NCBI GenBank assembly: GCA_002914805.1
Contig: JXTB01000002.1
Span: 564,132 to 628,131, forward strand
DNA: 64,000 nucleotides
Direction of reading: 5' to 3'
DNA from: Parasponia andersonii
Taxonomy: Eukaryota; Streptophyta; Magnoliopsida; Rosales; Cannabaceae
Every line of letters begins with the position of its first letter. Positions within the stretch are counted from its first letter, which is position 1. Both the position numbers and the translations under genes were made by a program. Shown here in pieces: positions 57,919-64,000 of this stretch. Below the pieces are notes generated by a model. That model was not told the origin of the DNA. It searched no databases and saw nothing but the letters and a program-made list of their open reading frames with translations.

Positions 57919-60900
57919 AATGGATTTGGCAGACTTGGGTTTGTGGTGGACTTTCTGTCACACGCAACAATAGTGGGATTCATGAGTGGAGCAGCCACAG
58001 TAGTGTGTCTTCAGCAGCTGAAAGGAGTACTTGGATTGGTTCATTTCACTCACCAGACTGATATTATGTCTGTCATACACTCTATCTTTTCCCAACTGCA
58101 CCAGGTATATATATATATATATATACACACATAAATGTTTGTGCGTTTTACGGATGTATATTCCATTTTTTAATGAATCGGCTCAAACGATAACAGTATC
58201 GTTCTAGGTTTGAATCACAGCTGGCTAAAGGGGTGAGACGATGATTTTGGTGGTAATAGATATTTTTATTTAATTTGTAATAAATAAAAATTATTAAGTA
58301 AATTTTATTTTTATTAAAAAAAATATTCATTTCTCGTCACTTTTTCAACATAAAACTATTAATACTTATCACCATAGTCAATTTAACTCTAGTACTCTCT
58401 TTTGTTAAATATAGCTCCTTTTTCTTTTTAATCTACTAATAATAATTGGCTCTGGCAATAATATTTGCAGTGGAGATGGGAAAGCGGTGTTTTGGGAGTT
58501 TGTTTCGTTTTCTTCCTCATAGTTACAAAGTACCTGGTAAGTAATCACGTTATAATGGTATACCGATCGATCGAATTAACTTTTTTTTTCTTTTGGTAAC
58601 ATGTATACCGAATTAACTTATATGAACTATAACTGGTACTACTAGAAACTCTCACTTTTTTTTTTTTGTTCCTATAATAACTGAGAAATTAACAATAATT
58701 TTTGAAATATTATTCTGCTGGAGAGACTAATATTCTAATAACCATCAACATATAGTATAACTTTGCAAATGGTTTTCTTTTCGAACTATATATAACTCGA
58801 GCTGCACGGATAACATTAATTAACGTACGGTTTTTGCATGTCACTATTTTAACTGGAGATAAATAATGTGTTATATATCCGAAACTAGCGCATGCGAATT
58901 CATTTGATAAAAATTTAATTTTTTTTAAAGAAAACCTAGCTATTGGTAAGTCTGAAGGGAAACCATCGTTAATTAAAGAAGGGCTTGTATACGAAAGACA
59001 CGTTATTGGTAATTTGGTATGTTTCGTAAGGTAATTAAAGGAAAAGAGGCCAAAAGGACTTGCAATAAAAATACTAAATTAACCACAAAAAATTGTAACT
59101 TTTTTTTTCTTTTCCTGAATCAGAATTTTAATTACTGTATTAATGGTAATTATGCTTATTAAATTAGATGGTTTATTGAAATTTTGTAATGGTAAATATG
59201 ACATATGGGCAGAGCAAGAGGAAGAAAGCCTTCTTTTGGATAAACGCTTTGGCGCCTCTGACGTCTGTGATTCTTGGGAGCGTTCTTGTCTACTTAACTC
59301 ACGCTGAAAAGCATGGCGTTCAAGTGGTAATTAAGCTAATATATCTCTATATGTGAAAAATGTACACACGTACATAAGGACTTATACACCCTTCTCATTG
59401 GCACATGTTTTCCAGTACCATGCATTATTATTATTATTATACATGTAAGCTGTAGACCACCAAATCTTAGTATCTTACAATCAACAAACAAACTAAATGA
59501 GACATGTCCAACTTATAACATAATATTCTAGTACTATACATACACATTATGTGTGTCAAGTTAGGCTGACAAAATCTGCTCATCAATAGAGAAGGTTTCA
59601 CTACTATTTGGATGTAGCTATTGGTGTATATATAGGCTTGACATGTATACAAGTACCAACAGAATATTGCCTGCTTTGATAAATTGTACGACATATATTT
59701 TTTTCTAATCTATCATGACAGACATCAAATCAATTAGTTATATGAGAAACAACAAAAACTGATATAGCCCTTTATTTAATTAATTTGTTTGTTTATATTT
59801 TATATATGCAGATTGGGCACCTGAAAAAAGGGTTGAATCCACCATCTGTGTCTGAGCTGGCTTTTGGATCACCACATCTGACATTAGCCATTAAAACAGG
59901 GATTGTCATTGGCATCATTGGTCTTGCGGTAATAATTAATTAAGTCTCAATCTCTAATTTCCATTGCTAAAATATTATTCTTGATAATGTATGCCCTAAT
60001 TACGTATTAGAGAGCTGGCCATGTGCTCTCATCTGTATAAACCTCGTAAGACTTGTCCGAGATCGTCCTTGCTAGTGGCAAAACATTCTTATTTGAGGAC
60101 CAATATTCACACTTCGACTAGTACGTAAATTATGCCTCTCTTTACGACAACATATGATTTTGCACATAACACTAGTAAACCGTTGACAATAGAAATGGTC
60201 CCAAGGCTAATAATATAACTTATAAGTTTCATGTTACGGCTTGATATTTGAGAAGTGTTACTAAATATCACCAGTAGTAAGATTTTCTCTGTTACAATGA
60301 TTGTGTATACAAGGGCCCATAATTGATAAAGTGATTGACTATAAAACAGTACCGATGATCATCAGTAGTGATTCATAATATTGCTTCAAATATTCATTAG
60401 AAGTATGCAGACTTCGTCAGACCTGTTAGATACCAAAACATTTCTTTTTAGTACTAGATATCGTATAGGGTAACGTGGAAGAAGGCTATTGCTGATGACT
60501 GATGTATATATGTAAATATGTAGGAAGGAGTAGCGGTTGGAAGAAGTTTTGCCATATTCAAGAATTACCACATTGATGGGAACAAAGAAATGATCGCTTT
60601 TGGGATGATGAACATTGCTGGTTCTTGCACTTCCTGCTACTTGACCGCAGGTACGTTTAATCTATGGCTCACTTATTTCATTGTTTCTCAACTTCAGACT
60701 TTCTTGATCTTCAGTTAGAAGGGCCTTGTATTATCTTAATACATATGAAATTTAATTTCGTGAACATTTATATGATTTTGCAGGACCATTTTCGAGAAGT
60801 GCTGTGAACTTCAACGCGGGATGCAAAACAGCAGTCTCTAACATTGTCATGGCCACGGCAGTGATGATCACTTTGTTGTTCTTGACGCCGTTGTTCCACT

Positions 60901-62019
60901 ACACTCCACTTGTGGTGCTTTCCACCATTATCATCGTCGCCATGGTTGGCCTGATCGACTATGAATCGGCCATCCACCTCTGGAAGGTTGACAAAGTCGA
61001 CTTCATGGTCTGCATGGGCGCATACTTCGGCGTGGTCTTCGCCAGTGTTGAGATTGGTTTAATCATTGCAGTAAGTGAATAAAGAAGCGTCAACTTCTCT
61101 CCTCACCTTGCTTTTGTTGCTTGAGAGCGAATCTGAATCGTCTTTTTTTGGATTAATGCAGGTCACCATTTCCATGCTAAGAGTTCTTCTGTTTATAGCT
61201 AGACCACGAACTTCTGTTCTCGGCAACATTCCCAACTCCATGATCTTCAGAAGCACCGATCAATACCCAGTTGCTAACAATGTTCCTGGAGTTCTCATTC
61301 TTCATATTGACGCACCCGTTTACTTTGCCAATGCAAACTACTTGAGGGAAAGGTATATAAAACAGAACCAATTTAAGAAATGTTACTACAAAGAAACACT
61401 TCGCTACAGATATAGATATCTAAGTGCTAAACTTGGATATTACTATTCTTAACTGTAGAATCTCAAGGTGGATATATGAAGAGGAAGACAAACTAAAATC
61501 TTCAGGAGAGACGAGTTTGCACTATGTTGTACTAGACCTCAGCTGTAAGTACTCAGTCAAATACAAAACCTATTGAATTCCTTTAAACAACTGATTTATC
61601 ATATTATGGAACGATTACCCTAATTAATGAGACTACAATTCAAATCACAGCTGTTGGTAGCATTGATACTAGCGGGATTAGCATGCTTGAAGAGATCAAG
61701 AGAAATACTGACAGGAAGGGTCAAAAGGTAACAATTTTGTATTCCTATCCTACCTTCACTGTGTATGATAACATATTTATATATTGACTAATTTCTGACT
61801 CAAAGATACTTCATTTTTGCAATTTAGCTTGTATTAGCAAACCCACGGAGCGAGGTGATCAAAAAGCTCGATAAGTCAAAATTCATCGAAGCCATTGGTC
61901 AAGAATGGATCTATCTTACTGTGGGAGAGGCTGTGGCAGCATGTAACTTCATGCTACATACCTGCAAGCCAAATGTAGCAGCGGATGAATCAAATAGACA
62001 AGCTGATGAAAATGTGTAA
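57127..62019 (+). CDS. Group 3 sulfate/proton symporter (SULTR3;1-like), 12 exons
   Basis: Exons: 57127-57451, 57533-57740, 57933-58104, 58471-58536, 59213-59326, 59812-59928, 60524-60650, 60784-61070, 61162-61352, 61459-61544, 61651-61727, 61828-62019. All introns are GT-AG, and the spliced frame is 653 residues, the normal SULTR length. The first ATG in frame is 57127; the codon at 57103 is GTG. Plant SULTRs are SLC26/SulP membrane carriers. Group 3 includes chloroplast-envelope and other internal sulfate carriers. Visible features are the FFPDDPFRQFKN signature (36-47), the first membrane span with AVPQGISYANL (89-99), the SulP motifs EGVAVGRSFA and GPFSRSAVN, and a C-terminal STAS domain (about 500-632). 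STAS contains DTSGI, with Thr near 571 at the position of the regulatory phosphorylation site known in other SULTRs. All key motifs are intact, so the gene looks functional. From memory the sequence is closest to SULTR3;1, but 3;2 is not excluded. Confidence 0.96.
57883..57914. repeat. (TA)n tract in SULTR intron 2
   Basis: TA run near the 3' end of intron 2, about 20 bases before the acceptor. Confidence 0.85.
58172..58320 (+). mobile_element. SINE-like insertion in SULTR intron 3
   Basis: GGCTCAAACGATAACAG (A-box-like) and TAGGTTTGAATCACAGCTGG (B-box-like, near 58205) lead into a body ending TTTAATTTGTAATAAATAAA, AATTATTAAGTAA and a T/A-rich tail. The body and tail match 37515-37640. It lies wholly within the intron (58105-58470), on the same strand as the gene. 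Confidence 0.5.
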
Positions 62020-62288
62020 CCATTATGCAAGGATGGAATTTTTGACCACAGGCAACTTATCTAACTATATAGACAAAGCTCCATATCTGACCTAATAGAG
62101 TCAACAAATGGAACAATGAAAGATTCTCCTTATTCTCTGATGTGGGGTGCCTACGAAGCCTATAAGTTATGTATCGTACACGAGTGAACATATGTAAATG
62201 TAATTTCTATTTAAATTTCAAGGGAGCTGGTTTGCTGGGAATCTGAATGAGTTCCCCATTAACCATCTCAAGTAATATGTCAACTAGA

Positions 62289-62294
62289 AATAAA
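62289..62294 (+). terminator. Possible polyadenylation signal of SULTR
   Basis: AATAAA, about 270 bases after the stop codon, is the first canonical signal downstream. Plant signals are loose, so this is only a candidate. Confidence 0.35.
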
Positions 62295-62299
62295 GATTT

Positions 62300-62801
62300 A
62301 TATCTAAGGCTAAAGCAAACGTTGTTTGAACCTTGCTACAAAGAAAATATTAACAATGAGGTAGGTAAGTGGCTCTGAAGAATAACAAACATAAGAATAT
62401 AAGATTCTTTTTTCACAATTACAAAAGCTATTAGTTCTTTGCAATAACATTTCAAGCTTTTAGGATGTAAACTAACAATGTTAAAATAAGAAATGACCCC
62501 GGCTTTAACTCAGGGGGCAAAGCAGTCCTCATAATCACAATACACGAGGAATCATACAAAAAGAAAATTCCGAAATTGAAATCACTCAGAAAAGCCTGAA
62601 TATCCTTTCTTTCCAAAAGAGGAGAAAAGCTTCAAATTTGAGTACATACATCAGAATGAGTGAAAAGCGGTTCCCACCGGTTACCAGCACCAAAGAACTT
62701 GCATACCGGCTTAAGGAAAAATGCAAGCACTTTAAGCTGTCTATCTCTGTGGACAAAATATTCTCCAGCAGTTCTCCAATAAGGCCATCAAGTTAAAGCA
62801 T
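62300..62801. other. Convergent intergenic region and likely 3' UTR of the minus-strand gene
   Basis: Nothing coding was recognised between the SULTR 3' end and the stop codon of the opposing gene. The right part is probably that gene's 3' UTR. Confidence 0.4.
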
Positions 62802-64000
62802 CTAAGAATTGGACTGCCTTTCCTTGTATAGGCGTGGAAGCACTTCATGTGCACTGATGTCTAGAACCTCCGGATCCCTTTAAAAACCAAAGTCTTAAAG
62901 AGTTATATGAGAAAAGAGTGTGTAACTACCAATTATAATCTGGGCGATGAAGATAATTTGTAACTGAATTAAGCTTCTACATAGGGACATGATACATGTA
63001 TTTAAAATATACTTGAGTTCATATCCAGTTATGGTTAGAAAAGTTCGAAATTGCATATGTGAAAGAGAGAGACCTGCACAGCGTTTGGCCCTGTTCATTG
63101 GAACTAGGGATAAACCATAGCTTTCGCAGAAAAGCTGTCTCGAATTGAACAAAGAAACCATCTCGCTGCCCATGTCTCCACTTCCTTGGTCCTTGACCTT
63201 TCCAAACCTGAAACAGAAGGAATTTGTCAATCTCATGGTCCATATAGACTGAAGAAGCCACTGATCTACTGAATTTGATTAGACTAGATCCATAAACATT
63301 AGTCGGTTCAACATCTGGGCAGATTACTTTAGAGCTGATGTAATATTGCCTAATATTGCCTCACATTTGGGTTTAAGGAGAAGTAGGTTTCTGTCTCAGA
63401 TACAGTTAGGTCTTATATTCCAAAGGCTTTTCATGTTTTTGGAAAGCCCTTGTGATGCAGGAGCATGAGACTTATGTCTAGTGGTTGTTGTTTTGCGTTT
63501 AGAGCATTAGACCTGTAGCTTGTGTTTAGCTTTTATTTGTCTTTTGGGCTTTCTTTTGTTATTTTCATTAAGCCCTTTTGTATTCAAGACTTGGCTAGCA
63601 AAACGAGATCGTTTTGCTACCGGCACGCTGGTTGTAACAAATTGATAAGCAGCAGATCAGATTATTGTTTTGGCCAACACAGGTGTGTTATTGTCTCTTC
63701 CTTTCCTGGGTTTTTGGATTGGTTTGATGAAACCAGTCCTTGTATGGATTTAGTTCTTAAAATCCAAAGACTCCTACATCACACCACTGTCACATCCTAT
63801 ATGGCACTGGCAAAGCTAAAGTCGCAGGTCCATTAAGTGGCTTCCAGATACAATTTAATCTAAACCAGATGACCAATATTCAAGACTCAAACACTCTGTA
63901 AGTAATAGACTTGAGATTTGACTACTTTCCAAATAATTCATACTAGATTTACAACACATGTTGAGGAGTAAACTTTACCTGTGGGTATGATATGATACTT
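62802..64000 (-). CDS. 3' part of an unrecognised gene, runs off the window
   Basis: Three minus-strand exons fit together with GT-AG junctions and one frame. They are a partial exon from beyond the right edge to 63979 (ending S-I-I-S-Y-P-Q), an exon at 63207-63074, and a terminal exon at 62877-62802 ending at TAG. The acceptor before 63207 has a good pyrimidine tract (TTCCTTCTGTTTCAG). The middle exon begins VWKGQGPRKWRHGQRDG and reads on through FFVQFE, FLRKLWFIPSS and QTLC. The AG|G junction then gives DPEVLDISAHEVLPRLYKER and a five-residue tail. The composition (Trp, Arg, Gly, Phe) looks like a real folded protein, but I do not recognise the family. The gene converges on SULTR, with about 780 bases between stop codons. 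Confidence 0.5.
63208..63978 (-). other. Intron of the right-edge gene
   Basis: About 770 bases between the inferred donor (GTAAAG, complement of 63973-63978) and acceptor (CAG at 63210-63208). The plus-strand frame 63522-63836 inside it matches nothing I know. Confidence 0.4.

Noticed and set aside
63522..63836. 104-codon plus-strand frame near the right edge
   Set aside because: Lies within the inferred intron of the minus-strand gene; no family resemblance and T-rich composition.

Overview
The window is AT-rich nuclear DNA from a flowering plant, probably a dicot. It has GT-AG introns, plant-specific gene families (an IQ67-domain protein and a group 3 sulfate transporter) and a heavy load of plant transposons. 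There are no bacterial operons or ribosome-binding sites. One 113-base run of N (6306-6418) and single Ns at 26025 and 34168 mark a draft assembly.

Layout. Positions 1-10.9 kb are intergenic, with small non-autonomous elements, microsatellites and short tandem duplications. A complete four-exon IQD gene (calmodulin-binding, 468 codons) lies at 11043-12858 (+). From 13 to 24 kb there is more repeat-derived sequence. This includes an unusual 2-kb block saturated with TTGAC/GTCAA words (14.4-16.4 kb), a 342-bp solo LTR (19409-19750) and members of three small repeat families.

A 10.4-kb CACTA (En/Spm) element fills 24187-34556. It is flanked by a GAT target duplication, has CTATAGCGACGAC-type subterminal repeats, and carries a decayed TNP2 transposase gene and a decayed second transposase-type gene. 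A 1.5-kb LTR-like unit is nested in the TNP2 gene. From 34.6 to 42.5 kb I see no gene.

A 12.6-kb Ty3/gypsy element of the Tat lineage fills 42508-55111. It has about 785-bp LTRs that differ by roughly 10 percent. Its gag-protease-RT-RNaseH-archaeal-type RNaseH-integrase region is broken by stops and frameshifts. Two tandem-repeat arrays follow the integrase, then an antisense gene with its own TATA box. A 117-bp perfect inverted repeat around a CT/GA core sits at 55708-56073.

The right end holds a complete 12-exon SULTR3-type sulfate/proton transporter gene (57127-62019, +, 653 codons). Facing it is the 3' end of a gene I do not recognise (62802-64000, -), which runs out of the window.

The two complete host genes have no obvious functional link. 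Most of the window is explained by transposable elements, so the main points of interest are repeat architecture, the antisense gene inside the Tat element, the TTGAC block and the perfect inverted repeat.
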